A DNA stretch of 55,524 nucleotides from Chloroflexota bacterium (lineage in GTDB: Bacteria; Chloroflexota; Dormibacteria; CF-121). Made by a program: the position numbers and the translations under genes. Positions 18,723 to 29,223 of the stretch are shown one piece after another (the stretch's first letter is position 1; each line of letters opens with the position of its first letter). The stretch is from contig VBEE01000036.1 in assembly GCA_005881715.1 (NCBI GenBank), positions 1 through 55,524 of the forward strand, in the 5' to 3' direction. The notes beneath the pieces are model-generated. The model ran no database searches. It saw only the letters and a list, made by a program, of their open reading frames with translations, and was not told where the DNA came from.

Positions 18723-19754
18723 TTACGCGGCGGCTTCTTGCTGAACGATCACCGGCGGTGTCCGCTCCTTGCTCCAGTTGAGCAATGCGATCACCGCAAT
18801 CAGCAGCAATGTGCCAATGGCCTGAGCCGGATACAGGCGCTGGCCGAAGAAAATCGTCTGGCCGAACACGGCTACCGCTGGCGCGGTTGCAATGATGGTG
18901 GCCGCCACCGGATAGGCCATCTCGGCCACCGTCGCGAGGGTCGCAGGGGTACTCGCCAGCGCGCGGTAATAGAGGAGCAGCGCCAGCAGACCTGGTATCA
19001 GGGCGATGCCAAGAAACGGAACCACGTCACCAGGACGGTATTGAGCAAAACCTGCAATGCCCGACTGCGTGAGCACCACAACAACAAGGACTGGAAGGGC
19101 AATCGTGAAGCGAAGGGCGGTGGTCGTCTGAAACGACAGCGTACCGAGGACGAAACGCCCGAGGACCGTTCCGCTGGCCCAGAGCGCCGCGGCGCCCAGC
19201 GCGTACAGCCCGACCTCGACCTCGCCGTGCTGGAGGGCGGAGATCGGCGCCGTTGGGTCACTCGCAAACAGCACCAGGTAGACGGCCGCGATTGCAAGCG
19301 CGGCGATCGGCCAGAACCAGAGGCGCCGCCGCTCCCCCAACACAATCCAGGCGAGCGTGATCGCAATCAACGGTTGAGTCTGCTGAAGCACGTAGGTTTC
19401 CGCGAAGAGCTGATGCTGCGCAGCCAGCTTGAACGATTGTGTGAACAGCAGGGTCGCCACCGCTTGCGGGCCAACCCCGATCAGGATCATGGCGAGCCAG
19501 CCCCGCCATGACATCCGCTTCATCTCCGGCCATCCCCGCACCAGGAAGACGAGCAGGAAGACAGTGATAAGGAAGTCTTCGACCACCACGATCTCCGAGG
19601 CCGTCAAATGGACCAGGTGGCTCCGGAAATAGACGTCGGACGCCCACATGGTGGCGGCCACGGCAACCAGCACCACCGAAAAGCGATCGACAAGGCTGCG
19701 TGGCGCCGGCTTTGTTGCGGTCTGGCTCCGGGTCGTGGGAACGGCCACCGTCAT
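18723..19754 (-). CDS. EamA/DMT-family transporter, probable riboflavin or flavin transporter
   Basis: About 343 residues with ten predicted membrane helices in two EamA halves. The ATG at 19754 or GTG at 19748 is chosen because AAAGGAG lies just upstream; a further upstream GTG in frame would put the FMN riboswitch too close to the start. DMT carriers move small metabolites, and family alone does not give the substrate. The FMN riboswitch at 19807-19930 on the same strand makes riboflavin the likely one, by analogy with RibN-type flavin carriers. LLM oxidoreductase and recJ follow. Confidence 0.88.
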   Translation of the reverse strand: MTVAVPTTRSQTATKPAPRSLVDRFSVVLVAVAATMWASDVYFRSHLVHLTASEIVVVEDFLITVFLLVFLVRGWPEMKRMSWRGWLAMILIGVGPQAVATLLFTQSFKLAAQHQLFAETYVLQQTQPLIAITLAWIVLGERRRLWFWPIAALAIAAVYLVLFASDPTAPISALQHGEVEVGLYALGAAALWASGTVLGRFVLGTLSFQTTTALRFTIALPVLVVVVLTQSGIAGFAQYRPGDVVPFLGIALIPGLLALLLYYRALASTPATLATVAEMAYPVAATIIATAPAVAVFGQTIFFGQRLYPAQAIGTLLLIAVIALLNWSKERTPPVIVQQEAAA

Positions 19755-19806
19755 TACTCCTTTGGCCGCCGGGGCAGCGATCGGGCGCACCGCGTGCGCT
19801 CCGAGA

Positions 19807-19930
19807 GCCTTCTTTCATCCCGACTGTACGGTCGGCCCCGGAGTGGGCTTACACCTTCACCGGGTCATGCGTCGTAGGACGCTCGCGGGCTTTACCGCCG
19901 ATCGGGGATTCACACCCCTGCCCCGAAGAC
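19807..19930 (-). promoter_or_regulatory. FMN riboswitch (RFN element)
   Basis: Read on the minus strand, the conserved RFN blocks occur in order: TCTTCGGGGCAGGG, CGGCGGTAAAGCCCGCGAG, GACCCGGTG, GGGGCCGACCGTACAGTC, and GGATGAAAGAAG. The closing stem P1 pairs GTCTTC (19930-19925) with GAAGGC (19812-19807). About 50 bases separate it from the EamA start and contain the hairpin GCGCAC-GCG-GTGCGC followed by a GGCGGCC block just before AAAGGAG. No T-run is seen, so control at translation is more likely than termination. Confidence 0.9.
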
Positions 19931-19990
19931 CAACTACAACAATAGCAGCGGCCGGCAAAGGTCGCAGCCGGGATCGACGCTTGCGGTCGG

Positions 19991-20632
19991 CTAAGTCAGC
20001 CGGTCGCGCAACCTTCCGAGATCGCGATAGCCGACCGGTACGACGCCCAGGTCGGCCACCTCCTCTTCGATCCTCGTGAAGGCCGCGGATTGCTCGAGCG
20101 GTATCCGATCGAGGAGTCGGCTGGTCGCCAGGACATACTCGTGCGATGGGACGTGATTCTTCGCCAAGCGGTGGGGCACGATGACGTCCGTCCCGTGGAG
20201 TTGCTCCACCCGGCCGACTCGAAATCGTGAATATTCACCGTGATGCGCGATCACTTTGACGGTCAGCATCGGCGCTCTCACGCAGGCCTGGCAGGAGCAA
20301 TGCACGGCCCGGGTCGCGACCACATCACGGAGACGTCGATGGAAGGCCAGGTAGGTCGCATCGAACCAGCCCATCAACTCGGGGCCAGTATTGTCGCCGA
20401 AAAAGAAAACGGCATCGCCCTCAAAGTTGGAGACTTGGAGGTGACCGCCAAGGCTTTCTACGACTGCGTCCAGGAGCTCACCGATCAGGATCTGCGAGTG
20501 GGCGAGCTCCGTCTCGGCCACGAACGTGGTATAGCGGGAGATGTCGACAAGTACGAGCGGGCCGCTGGCACTGTGATCCTCAGGGACATCCGATACCAGT
20601 GGAGGCTCGCCTGGTCGATCCTGTGCATTCAT
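19991..20632 (-). CDS. DUF2652 nucleotide-cyclase-like protein
   Basis: A 213-residue protein matching the DUF2652 pattern, distantly related to class III nucleotide cyclases: VLVDISRYTTFVAETELAHSQ, FEGDAVFFF, a CSCQACVRAP cysteine cluster, VIAHHGEYS and GTDVIVPHRLAKNHV. Cyclase activity is unproven for the family. It starts only 22 bp after purH on the same strand and may be the last gene of the pur operon; the FMN riboswitch follows. Confidence 0.85.
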   Translation of the reverse strand: MNAQDRPGEPPLVSDVPEDHSASGPLVLVDISRYTTFVAETELAHSQILIGELLDAVVESLGGHLQVSNFEGDAVFFFGDNTGPELMGWFDATYLAFHRRLRDVVATRAVHCSCQACVRAPMLTVKVIAHHGEYSRFRVGRVEQLHGTDVIVPHRLAKNHVPSHEYVLATSRLLDRIPLEQSAAFTRIEEEVADLGVVPVGYRDLGRLRDRLT

Positions 20633-20654
20633 TTGCCGTGGGCCGGACTCTAGC

Positions 20655-22175
20655 CTAGTGCTTGAAGTGGCGCTCGCCGGTGAAAACCATGGCGACGCCA
20701 GCGGCGTCGGCGGCCGCGATGGCCTCGCTGTCCTTCACGGAGCCGCCCGGCTGGACGATCGCCCGAATGCCCGCGCGACCCGCGACCTCGATGCCGTCCG
20801 GGTAGGGGAAAAAACCGTCGCTCGCCAGCACGGAGCCCTGCGCTCGCGGGCCGGCACGGTGCACGGCAAGCTCAACCGCCTCGACCCGGCTCATCTGCCC
20901 GGCGCCGACGCCGACCGTCGCGCCCTGGTGTGCCAGCACGATCGCGTTTGATCGCACGTGCTTGACGACCGTCCAGGCGAACTGCAGGTCCTTCCAGGTC
21001 GCGTCGTCGGGGGCCTTCGCCGTCACGACGCGGGCCTCGCCCAGCGTATTACCGGTGTGGTCCACCGTCTGAACCAGGAAGCCGCCGGTGATCGGACGAG
21101 CATCTAGCGCCAACTGCAACGGCCCGGGTCCCGGCTGCAGCACCCGCAGTTTCGGTCTGGCCTTGAAGACCTCGAGTGCTGACTGATCGAAGGATGGCGC
21201 GACCACGACCTCGAGGAAGAGCTCGACCACGTTCCTGGCGACGGTGGCATCGACCGGGCGGTTGAAGGCGACGATGCCGCCGAAGGCCGACCGGCGATCG
21301 CTGGCCAGCGCTCGGTCGAAGGCATCCGCCGGATCGGAGCCGACCGCCACCCCGCAGGGGTTGGCGTGTTTGATGATGGCGACCGCGACCGACGAGAAAT
21401 CCCCAACCAGCGACCAGGCCGCCTGAGCATCGAGCAGGTTGTTGTAGGACAGCTCGAGCCCCTGCCACTGCCTGGCCTCCGCGAGCCCGCCGCCCTGGGC
21501 CGTCCGATACAGCGCCGCCGACTGGTGCGGATTCTCGCCGTAGCGGAGGTCGCGCAGTTTGCGGCCGCCCAGGGTGAAATCCTCCGGTAGCGGTGTCGTC
21601 CCCTGGCCATCGCGGAGGTGTTCGCCAATCGCCGCGTCATAGGCGGCCGTGTGGCCAAAGGCCACCGCCGCCAGGTGCCGGCGTAGCGACGGAGGGATGC
21701 CGGTCCGATCTTTGAGCGCGGCGAGTACGCTCGGGTAATCACTCGGCCGGACCACCGGCAGCACATGGTCGTGATTCTTGGCGGCTGCCCGCAGCAACGT
21801 CACCCCCCCGATGTCGATGGACTCGATAGCTTCGGCGTGCCCGGCACCGGACGACACGGTATCGACAAACGGATAGAGGTTGACGACCACGAGGTCGATC
21901 AGCTTCAGCTCCCGGTCGGCAAGCTCTTGCAGATGGCGCGGCTCGTCGCGGCGCGCGAGGATCCCGGCATGCACGTTGGGGTGCAGCGTCTTGACGCGGC
22001 CATCGAGCATCTCGGTGAATCCGGTCAGCTCGTGCAGGGCGTGGACGGGAACACCCGCATCACGCAGGGCGCGCTCCGTGCCGCCGGTCGCGTAGATCGT
22101 CACGCCAAGGCTGTCGAGACCGCGAGCGAAATCGTTAAGTCCATCCTTGTCCGAGACGCTCAGAAGCGCGTTCAT
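20655..22175 (-). CDS. purH: bifunctional AICAR formyltransferase / IMP cyclohydrolase
   Basis: Last two steps to IMP. 506 residues: N-terminal MGS-like IMP cyclohydrolase domain ([37 protein letters not shown]) and C-terminal formyltransferase domain with KHANPCG and [11 protein letters not shown] overlaps the purN stop by four bases. Confidence 0.97.
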   Translation of the reverse strand: MNALLSVSDKDGLNDFARGLDSLGVTIYATGGTERALRDAGVPVHALHELTGFTEMLDGRVKTLHPNVHAGILARRDEPRHLQELADRELKLIDLVVVNLYPFVDTVSSGAGHAEAIESIDIGGVTLLRAAAKNHDHVLPVVRPSDYPSVLAALKDRTGIPPSLRRHLAAVAFGHTAAYDAAIGEHLRDGQGTTPLPEDFTLGGRKLRDLRYGENPHQSAALYRTAQGGGLAEARQWQGLELSYNNLLDAQAAWSLVGDFSSVAVAIIKHANPCGVAVGSDPADAFDRALASDRRSAFGGIVAFNRPVDATVARNVVELFLEVVVAPSFDQSALEVFKARPKLRVLQPGPGPLQLALDARPITGGFLVQTVDHTGNTLGEARVVTAKAPDDATWKDLQFAWTVVKHVRSNAIVLAHQGATVGVGAGQMSRVEAVELAVHRAGPRAQGSVLASDGFFPYPDGIEVAGRAGIRAIVQPGGSVKDSEAIAAADAAGVAMVFTGERHFKH

Positions 22176-22762
22176 CCGGTGATCGGGAGCGCCTGGCCGG
22201 CGAGCCGCCTGACGACCACCGGCAGCAGGGTATGTTCCTCGGCCTGGATCCGCTCCCGAAGTGTCTCTACGGTGTCATCGGGCCGCACCTCGACGCGTCG
22301 CTGGGCAAGGATCGGACCCGCGTCCACATCTTTGGTTACCACGTGCACGGTACATCCGGTCTCCGTGACGCGCGCCTCCAGCGCCATGGCGACGGCGTCC
22401 ATGGTGCCGGCGAACTGCGGCAGGAGTGAGGGGTGAATATTGATGATGCGGCCGGCGAACTCGCGGGTGAAGACCCGTTCCAGGATAGCGTCGTACCCGG
22501 CGCACACCACCAGCTCCACGCCGTGCAGGCGAAGCGACCTCACCATGGCGAGGTCGCGGCCCTTACGGTCGGGGTAATCGGCAAGCCGGAAGGTCGCCCG
22601 CGAAATGCCCGCCTTCTTGGCCAGCTCGAGCGCTGCGCACTCGCGGTTCGCACAGACGAGCACGACGCGCGCCGGGTAGAGCGGGTCTTTCATCGCCCCG
22701 ATCAGCGCCTGCAGGTTGCTGCCCCGGCCGGACACCAGGACGCCAACCCGGAGCCGGCTCAC
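22172..22762 (-). CDS. purN: phosphoribosylglycinamide formyltransferase, folate dependent
   Basis: 196 residues from GTG at 22762, which overlaps the purM stop (GTGA). The longer open frame upstream, to 23377, is the shadow of purM. Signatures: GVLVSGRGSNLQALI, then catalytic Asn/His in INIHPSLLPQF and Asp in TKDVDAGPI. Transfers formyl from 10-formyl-THF to GAR. Confidence 0.96.
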   Translation of the reverse strand: MSRLRVGVLVSGRGSNLQALIGAMKDPLYPARVVLVCANRECAALELAKKAGISRATFRLADYPDRKGRDLAMVRSLRLHGVELVVCAGYDAILERVFTREFAGRIINIHPSLLPQFAGTMDAVAMALEARVTETGCTVHVVTKDVDAGPILAQRRVEVRPDDTVETLRERIQAEEHTLLPVVVRRLAGQALPITG

Positions 22763-23766
22763 TCCAGGATCTGAACACGCCGCTGCTCGGATGCCACGAT
22801 GTCGCCGACCTGGAAGATCTCCCCGTCCAGGACCCGCAGCGCGGTCGCGGCGTTCGACTCCTCCACGACGACGATCATCCCGATTCCCATGTTGAAGGTG
22901 CGCCACATCTCCTCGTCGGCGACGAAGGGGGCCAGGTAGGAGAAGATCGGCGGCTCCGGCCAGGTACCACGCTGAATGCGGGCTCCGAGGCCGACCGGCA
23001 GGATCCGTGGCAGGTTTCCAACGATGCCACCGCCGGTGACGTGTGCCAGGCCTTTGATGGTGACCGCCTCGCGCAGCCGCCGTACCGGCTCCAGGTACGA
23101 AGGGTGGGGCGCCAGGAGCGCATCGAGCACCGTCTGACCGTTCCCGGGGATCGTCTGCACCAGTGCCTGGCTGGGGATGACGCGGCGGGCCAGGCTGAAG
23201 CCATTGGTGTGCAGGCCGGTTGACGGCAACGCCAGCAGCGCGTCGCCGGCATTGATCGAGGTACCGTCGATGATGGCGTCGCGCTCGCAGATCCCCACCA
23301 TGAAGCCGGCGATGTCGTAGGTCGCCGGCCGATAGAGCCCCGGCATCTCGGCCGTTTCCCCGCCGAGCAGCGCGCAATTGACCTCCCGGCAGGCGTTCGC
23401 CATCCCGGCCACCACCTCGGCCACGACCGGCGGATCGAGCACGCTGGTGGCGACATAGTCCAGGAAGAACAGGGGCGCAGCACCCGCGGTCAGGACGTCG
23501 TCGACGCAGTGGTTGACGAGGTCGGCGCCGATCTGGGTGTGACGGCCGGCTTCGCTGGCGAGCAGCACTTTCGTCCCCACGCCGTCCGTGCTGGCGACGA
23601 GGACCGGTTGCTGATACCGGCGGACATCCAGGGCGAAGAGTCCGCTGAAGGGGCCCACCCCGGCCAGCACCTCGGGTCCCTGGGTGGACTCAGCCAACGG
23701 CTTGATCAGCTCGACCGCGCGGTTCCCGGCATCGATGTCGACGCCCGCATCGCGATAGGTGCTCAT
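22759..23766 (-). CDS. purM: phosphoribosylformylglycinamidine cyclo-ligase (AIR synthetase)
   Basis: 335 residues; forms AIR from FGAM with ATP. Typical YRDAGVDIDAGNRAVELIK start, GVGTKVLLA, the MNHCVDD-type segment (VNHCVDDVLTAGA), GGETAEMPG and THVTGGGIVGNLPR-type region. Overlaps purF by four bases. Confidence 0.97.
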   Translation of the reverse strand: MSTYRDAGVDIDAGNRAVELIKPLAESTQGPEVLAGVGPFSGLFALDVRRYQQPVLVASTDGVGTKVLLASEAGRHTQIGADLVNHCVDDVLTAGAAPLFFLDYVATSVLDPPVVAEVVAGMANACREVNCALLGGETAEMPGLYRPATYDIAGFMVGICERDAIIDGTSINAGDALLALPSTGLHTNGFSLARRVIPSQALVQTIPGNGQTVLDALLAPHPSYLEPVRRLREAVTIKGLAHVTGGGIVGNLPRILPVGLGARIQRGTWPEPPIFSYLAPFVADEEMWRTFNMGIGMIVVVEESNAATALRVLDGEIFQVGDIVASEQRRVQILE

Positions 23767-25163
23767 GTCAGGACGGTCTCCAGCGCCAGCTTGTCCATCT
23801 CGAGCTGTACCGGGACCGGGACCGGGTAATCCCCGTCAAAGCAGGCCATGCAGAAGCCGGTCACATTCTTGACGGCGCGGAAGAGCCCCGCCTTGCTCAG
23901 GTATTTCAGCGAGTCGGCGCCGATCAGGCGCTCGACCTCTTCGACCGTCCGGCCCGAGGCGATCAGCTCCGAGCGGCTGGCGATATCGATGCCCATGAAG
24001 CAGGGCCACTGGATGGGCGGGCTGCTGATCCGCATGTGGACGGCTTTCGTGCCGGCCCGTCGCAACTCTTCAACGATCTTCCGGCTGGTCGTGCCGCGAA
24101 CGATCGAGTCATCAACGAGTACCACTCGCTTGCCGTCGAGGATCTCGCGCAGGGGGTTGAACTTCAGCTTGATGCCGATGTTGCGCAATCGCTGGTTCGG
24201 CTGGATGAAGGTGCGCGTGATGTAGCGGCTCTTGATCAAGCCCTCGCTGTAGGGGATGCCGCTGGCCTCCGCGAAGCCGACCGCCGCCGGCGTCCCCGAA
24301 TCCGGCAAGGAGATGACGATGTCACCGTCGGCCGGCGCCTCCCGGGCGAGCTCCCGGCCCATGTTGCGTCGGGCCTCGTACAACGACTGACCCTGCAAGC
24401 GTGAGTCGGGGCGGGCGAAGTAGATGAACTCGAACATGCACATCGCCTTCCGCGTGGAAGGAAGCAGCTGCTCGGCTGACGCTTGGCCCTGCCCCAGCAG
24501 GACCGCCTCACCAGGTTCGATCTCGCGCACGAACTCGGCGCCGACCGTGTCGAGCGCGCAGGTCTCGGAGGCGATGATGCCGCCACCGTCGGGGAGGCGG
24601 CCCAGGCAGAGTGGGCGGATGCCGAGTGGGTCGCGCACGCCGACCAGGCTGTCGCGGGTCAAGACAAGCAGGCAGTACGCTCCCTGCAATCGCGGTAGCG
24701 CGCTGCGGAGGACGGCCCGCAGGTCGGACCCACCCGTTCGGCCGAGCAGCTCCGCAATCACCTCGGTGTCACTGGAGGTGGTGAAACGGACGCCCTCCAG
24801 TTCCAGGCCTTGGCGCAGCGACTGGGCATTCGTCAGGTTGCCGTTGTGCGCGATGGCCATCGTGCCGAGCTGTGGGTGTTCGACTGTGATCGGCTGCGCG
24901 TTCTCGAGCCGGTTCGAGCCGGTGGTCGAGTAGCGCGTATGGCCGAGCGCGAGCTGGCCGGTCAGACGTTCCAGCGCGGCCTGATCGAAGGCCTGCGCCA
25001 CCAGTCCCATTGCTTTGTGCACTCGTAGCTGGCGGCCATCACTGACCGCGATCCCCGCGCTCTCCTGACCGCGGTGCTGCAGGGCATAGAGACCGAAGTA
25101 GGTCAGGTTGGCGACATCTTCACCGGGCGCCTCGATGCCGAACAGACCACACTCCTCATGCAT
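23763..25163 (-). CDS. purF: amidophosphoribosyltransferase
   Basis: Committed step of purine synthesis: PRPP and glutamine to phosphoribosylamine. From ATG at 25163 the protein begins MHEECGLFG, so a four-residue propeptide would be removed to expose the N-terminal nucleophile Cys. A TTG at 25196 overlaps the purL stop and would give an eleven-residue longer protein. Class II glutaminase domain followed by a phosphoribosyltransferase domain with VVLVDDSIVRGTT. The four cysteines that bind a [4Fe-4S] cluster in the Bacillus-type enzyme are present: MCMFEF, WPCFMG and CMAC (242, 388, 438 and 441 from this start). Confidence 0.96.
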   Translation of the reverse strand: MHEECGLFGIEAPGEDVANLTYFGLYALQHRGQESAGIAVSDGRQLRVHKAMGLVAQAFDQAALERLTGQLALGHTRYSTTGSNRLENAQPITVEHPQLGTMAIAHNGNLTNAQSLRQGLELEGVRFTTSSDTEVIAELLGRTGGSDLRAVLRSALPRLQGAYCLLVLTRDSLVGVRDPLGIRPLCLGRLPDGGGIIASETCALDTVGAEFVREIEPGEAVLLGQGQASAEQLLPSTRKAMCMFEFIYFARPDSRLQGQSLYEARRNMGRELAREAPADGDIVISLPDSGTPAAVGFAEASGIPYSEGLIKSRYITRTFIQPNQRLRNIGIKLKFNPLREILDGKRVVLVDDSIVRGTTSRKIVEELRRAGTKAVHMRISSPPIQWPCFMGIDIASRSELIASGRTVEEVERLIGADSLKYLSKAGLFRAVKNVTGFCMACFDGDYPVPVPVQLEMDKLALETVLT

Positions 25164-25192
25164 CCGTTCCTCGGCGAGCCAGTGACGGCGGA

Positions 25193-27361
25193 TCAAAATG
25201 GGGTCTCCCAGGCGGCACGCAGGGTATCGAGGGGAACCCGGATTTCCGAGCCCACCTGGAAGTCATCCCCGCCTACCACGCCGATGGCATGCAGGGGGAC
25301 ATGATGGTGCGCCATCAATTTCTGCAGCTCCGGTACCCGACGGGGCGCCACGCTGACGATGACGCGGCCCTGCGACTCACCGAAATAGAAGGCCTCACGG
25401 CTGACCGGTCCGGCGATACCCGGGCAACGGAGCCCGCGTCCGCCGAAGAGGGCGCTCTCCGCCAGCGCAATGAGCAGACCGCCATCGGCAACATCGTGGG
25501 CGCAGCGTAGCACTCCTCTCCCGATGGAATCGAGCAGCCCCGCTTGCAGGCGACGCTCCATCTCGAGACTCACCATCGGTGGCCGGCCTTCCAATTTGGC
25601 GCCAAGCAGCCGGAAATACGCACTGCCGGCGAGTTCCTCACGGGTCTCGCCCAGCAGAAAGACGAGATCACCATCATCCTGAAACCCAGCAGGACAACGA
25701 GCCGACACGTCGTCCAGCAAGCCGACCATGCCGATCACCGGCGTCGGCGGGATGTTCCGCTCACTCGTCTCGTTGTAGAGGCTCACGTTTCCGCTGACCA
25801 CGGGCAGTTCGAAGGCGCGGCAGGCATCGGCCATTCCGCGCGTGCACTCCTGCAGTTGTCCAAAAACCTGGGGGCGCTGCGGGTTCCCAAAGTTGAGGCA
25901 GTTGGTTACCGCGATCGGACGCGCGCCGGTGCACACAATATTTCGGGCCGCCTCAGCCACCGCAGCTTTGGTGCCTTCATAGGGATCGAGGACAACGTAC
26001 CAGGGGTTGCCGTCGGTGGTCAGGGCCAGCGCCTTGCGAGTGCCCGGCACCCGAAGCAGGGCCGCGTCGAAGCCCGGACCGAACACGGTATTGTCCTGGA
26101 CCTGATGATCGTAGGTCCGATAAATGGGACGACGGCTGCGTAAGTTCGGGCTGGCGATCAAGTCGAGCAGGATGGCCTCCGGCTCATCGACCGACGGCAA
26201 GAGGGGCGAGAGCGGCTTATCGGGAAACGTGGCGGCCGGCGAACGCAGCGGCACGCCATCGATGAGCGTTTTCAATGGAAGATCGGCGACGACCACCCCA
26301 GCCTCTCGAATGCGGATCCGCCCGGTCGACGTCACGCTGCCGACCCGATCCGCATGCAGCTCGAAGTGATCGACGATCTGTCGCACCGCCGCCTCAGCCG
26401 GGGGTCTGACCACCACCAGCATCCGCTCCTGGGATTCGGACAGCATGACCTCGTAGGCGCTCATGCCCTGCTCCCGACGGCTGACGCGATCGATATCGAT
26501 ATCGATGCCGCGACGGCCACGGTGGGCCAGCTCGCTGGCGGCACTCGTCAATCCGGCAGCGCCCAGGTCTTGAATGGCCGTGACGCCGTCGAGCTCGTTG
26601 AGCTGCAGGCAGGCTTCACAGAGCAGCTTCTCGAGGAATGGGTTCCCAACCTGCACCGCGGGGCGCCGCGATACCGATCGCTCATCCATCTCCACGGAGG
26701 CGAAGGTCGCGCCGTGGATCCCGTCACGGCCTGTGTCGGCACCAACCATGAGCACGACGTCGCCGGTGCGATCAGCCTTCGCGCGGCGAAGTCGGCTCTG
26801 GGCCACCAGCCCGACGCACATCGCGTTGACGATCGGGTTGTCGGCGTAGCCGCGATCGAAATACACCTCACCACCGACGGTTGGACAGCCGAAACAGTTG
26901 CCGTAGCCGCCGATGCCGGCGACGACGCCCTGGAACAGGTGACGATTTCGGCCTTCCTCCAATGGACCGAAACGCAAGGCATTGAGGATTGCGATGGGAC
27001 GTGCCCCCATGGCAAAAACATCCCGAAGGATGCCGCCCACCCCGGTAGCGGCCCCCTGGTAGGGCTCAATCGCCGACGGATGGTTGTGCGATTCGATCTT
27101 GAACACGACCGCCAGCCCATCGCCGATATCGACGGCTCCCGCGTTTTCGCCGGGTCCCTGCAACACATGCGGGCCCTCGGTGGGCAGCTGGCGTAGCAAC
27201 GCCTTCGAGGTCTTGTAGGAGCAATGCTCACTCCACATTGCGCCGAGCATCCCGAGCTCAAGATCATTCGGGTCGCGCCCAAGAGCGCGGACGATGGTAC
27301 GGTACTCATCCTCGTCGAGGGCCACGGCTTCGAGCCGGGCCTTTCCAATCGCCACTGCCAC
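25193..27361 (-). CDS. purL: phosphoribosylformylglycinamidine synthase, subunit PurL
   Basis: 722 residues, the small PurL form that works with PurS and PurQ. N-terminal [40 protein letters not shown] and [14 protein letters not shown] are diagnostic. Catalyses FGAR to FGAM using ammonia from PurQ. ATG shares a base with the purQ stop; both partner subunits lie directly upstream. Confidence 0.97.
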   Translation of the reverse strand: MAVAIGKARLEAVALDEDEYRTIVRALGRDPNDLELGMLGAMWSEHCSYKTSKALLRQLPTEGPHVLQGPGENAGAVDIGDGLAVVFKIESHNHPSAIEPYQGAATGVGGILRDVFAMGARPIAILNALRFGPLEEGRNRHLFQGVVAGIGGYGNCFGCPTVGGEVYFDRGYADNPIVNAMCVGLVAQSRLRRAKADRTGDVVLMVGADTGRDGIHGATFASVEMDERSVSRRPAVQVGNPFLEKLLCEACLQLNELDGVTAIQDLGAAGLTSAASELAHRGRRGIDIDIDRVSRREQGMSAYEVMLSESQERMLVVVRPPAEAAVRQIVDHFELHADRVGSVTSTGRIRIREAGVVVADLPLKTLIDGVPLRSPAATFPDKPLSPLLPSVDEPEAILLDLIASPNLRSRRPIYRTYDHQVQDNTVFGPGFDAALLRVPGTRKALALTTDGNPWYVVLDPYEGTKAAVAEAARNIVCTGARPIAVTNCLNFGNPQRPQVFGQLQECTRGMADACRAFELPVVSGNVSLYNETSERNIPPTPVIGMVGLLDDVSARCPAGFQDDGDLVFLLGETREELAGSAYFRLLGAKLEGRPPMVSLEMERRLQAGLLDSIGRGVLRCAHDVADGGLLIALAESALFGGRGLRCPGIAGPVSREAFYFGESQGRVIVSVAPRRVPELQKLMAHHHVPLHAIGVVGGDDFQVGSEIRVPLDTLRAAWETPF

Positions 27362-28062
27362 TAGACGGCCACCCGGGTCAGTGCATGGATGGCCGAACGA
27401 AACACGGCGAGCCCATCCTCGCTACCCAGCAGGGCCTCGCAGGCCCGTTCGGGATGCGGCATCATGCCGACCACATTGCCGCGCGCGTTGGAGATTCCGG
27501 CGATGTTGCCTAATGAGCCGTTCGGATTCGCCGCGGCAGTCACGCGGCCGTCGGGGGCACAGTAGCGGAACACGACCCGCCCGGCTCGCTCGAGTGACTC
27601 GAGGGTCGCCGCGTCGGCGAAGAAATTGCCCTCGCCATGTGAAATCGGGATTCGAAGCACCTGCCCGGGACGGCAGTCAAGGGTAAAGGCCGAGTCACTC
27701 TGCTCGACCCGCAGATGGACCCACTCACATCGAAACTCGCAAGACGCATTTCTGAGGAGCGCGCCGGGAAGCAGGCGGGCTTCTTGCAGGATTTGAAACC
27801 CATTGCAGATACCCAGCACCAGCCCGCCCCGATTCGCAAAGTCGGCAACCGCCTCCATCACCGGCGCGAACCGCGCAATCGCGCCGCAGCGCAGGTAGTC
27901 ACCGTAGGAAAACCCGCCCGGCAGCACGACCAGTTCCAGATCGTCGAGAGCACGCTCGCGGTGGTCGACGTAGCGCACCGGCTCGCCGAGGATCTCACCG
28001 ACTGCATGGAAACAGTCCCGGTCACTCCAGGTGCCCGGAAAGACGACGATTCCCGTCCTCAA
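27361..28062 (-). CDS. purQ: phosphoribosylformylglycinamidine synthase, glutaminase subunit PurQ
   Basis: 233 residues, class I glutaminase supplying ammonia to Pur[21 protein letters not shown], nucleophile Cys in [11 protein letters not shown], and the His/Glu pair in MMPHPERA are visible. Overlaps purS by four bases and abuts purL. Confidence 0.97.
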   Translation of the reverse strand: MRTGIVVFPGTWSDRDCFHAVGEILGEPVRYVDHRERALDDLELVVLPGGFSYGDYLRCGAIARFAPVMEAVADFANRGGLVLGICNGFQILQEARLLPGALLRNASCEFRCEWVHLRVEQSDSAFTLDCRPGQVLRIPISHGEGNFFADAATLESLERAGRVVFRYCAPDGRVTAAANPNGSLGNIAGISNARGNVVGMMPHPERACEALLGSEDGLAVFRSAIHALTRVAV

Positions 28063-28307
28063 GCGGGTTGCACCTCGATGCGGAAATCTTCGATAACCGC
28101 ATTGGCGAGAAGCTGCTGCGCCATCTCCTCGACCCGAGCCCGGGCACGATCTTCGTCCGGCTCGTCCAGCGTGATCGCGAGGTACTTGCCCGCCCGCACA
28201 TCTTTCACCGAATCGAACCCAAGAGCCTGCAGGCCGCCCCGGATGGTGAGGCCCGCTGGATCATTGACGACCGGCTTCAGCGTGACAAAGACTTCAGCTC
28301 GGTACAT
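28059..28307 (-). CDS. purS: phosphoribosylformylglycinamidine synthase, subunit PurS
   Basis: An 82-residue structural subunit bridging PurL and PurQ. VFVTLKPVVNDPAG at the N-terminus and VRAGKYLAI in the middle match PurS. Its start overlaps the purC end by 14 bases; its stop overlaps purQ by 4. Confidence 0.95.
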   Translation of the reverse strand: MYRAEVFVTLKPVVNDPAGLTIRGGLQALGFDSVKDVRAGKYLAITLDEPDEDRARARVEEMAQQLLANAVIEDFRIEVQPA

Positions 28308-29223
28308 GACGCCTCAAACGCTCGCTTCGCTCTCCGCGCGGCTCGCGTGGACCGGCAGGCCCGAGGCGCCGGAGCGCCTCGAGGTAGCGGACACTCGTTC
28401 CCTCAACGACCTCATCAGGTAGCGGGGGCGCCGGCGGTTGCTTGTTCCAACCAACCTGTTCGAGGTAATCGCGGACGAACTGCTTATCGAAGGAGGGCTG
28501 GGGTCCACCAGGACGATATCGTTGCGCATCCCAGAATCGCGACGAATCGGGGGTCAACAGCTCGTCAATCAAGATGACGTCACCACCGTGGAACCCGAAC
28601 TCAAACTTCGTATCCGCCAGGATGAGCCCCGACTGCAGCGCGCGTTCCGCCGCAAACCCGTAGAGCGAAAGACTGAGACGTTCGAGCGTCTGGGCCAGCT
28701 CGCGGCCAGTCCGGTGGGCGAGCTCGGCCGGTGAGATGTTTTCGTCATGGCCGGAGGTCGCCTTGGTGGCCGGCGTAAAGACCGGCTCCGGCAGTCGGTC
28801 GCTCTCTCGCAGCCCCTCGGGCAGCCGCTCACCGGCGATCGACCCGCTGCGCTGGTAGTCCTTCCAACCCGACCCCGAAATATAGCCGCGTACCACGCAC
28901 TCGAACAGGATGGGCTCGGCCATCACCACCCGCATGCTGCGCTGCTCGAGGTCCGGCTGCTCGCTGAGGACCGAGGTTGGGATCGACAGGTCAGGGGCAA
29001 GGTGGTTGCGGACCAGGCCGGCCGTCTCCCGGAACCAGGCGAGGGACAGCTGATTCAAGACCCGGCCTTTTTCCGGGATCGGGGTTGGCAGCACGACGTC
29101 GAATGCGGAGATTCGGTCGGTCGCCACCATCAGGAGTTCGCGATCGCTCAGGCGGTAGGTATCGCGCACCTTTCCCTGTGAGTGGAGCGGCAGCGGCAGC
29201 GAGGTGGTCAGGATGGGAGTCAT
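28294..29223 (-). CDS. purC: phosphoribosylaminoimidazole-succinocarboxamide synthase
   Basis: 309 residues, the longer SAICAR synthetase form with the opening SQGKVRDTYRL and the conserved DRISAFDVVLPTPIPEKG, FECVVRGYISGSGWK and LADTKFEFG. Condenses CAIR with aspartate. ATG overlaps the purB stop by four bases. Confidence 0.97.
   Translation of the reverse strand: MTPILTTSLPLPLHSQGKVRDTYRLSDRELLMVATDRISAFDVVLPTPIPEKGRVLNQLSLAWFRETAGLVRNHLAPDLSIPTSVLSEQPDLEQRSMRVVMAEPILFECVVRGYISGSGWKDYQRSGSIAGERLPEGLRESDRLPEPVFTPATKATSGHDENISPAELAHRTGRELAQTLERLSLSLYGFAAERALQSGLILADTKFEFGFHGGDVILIDELLTPDSSRFWDAQRYRPGGPQPSFDKQFVRDYLEQVGWNKQPPAPPLPDEVVEGTSVRYLEALRRLGPAGPREPRGERSERLRRHVPS

Noticed and set aside
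22763..23377. N-terminal extension of the purN frame
   Set aside because: It lies wholly inside purM in another frame, is Arg/Gly-rich, and purN homology begins at the GTG at 22762.
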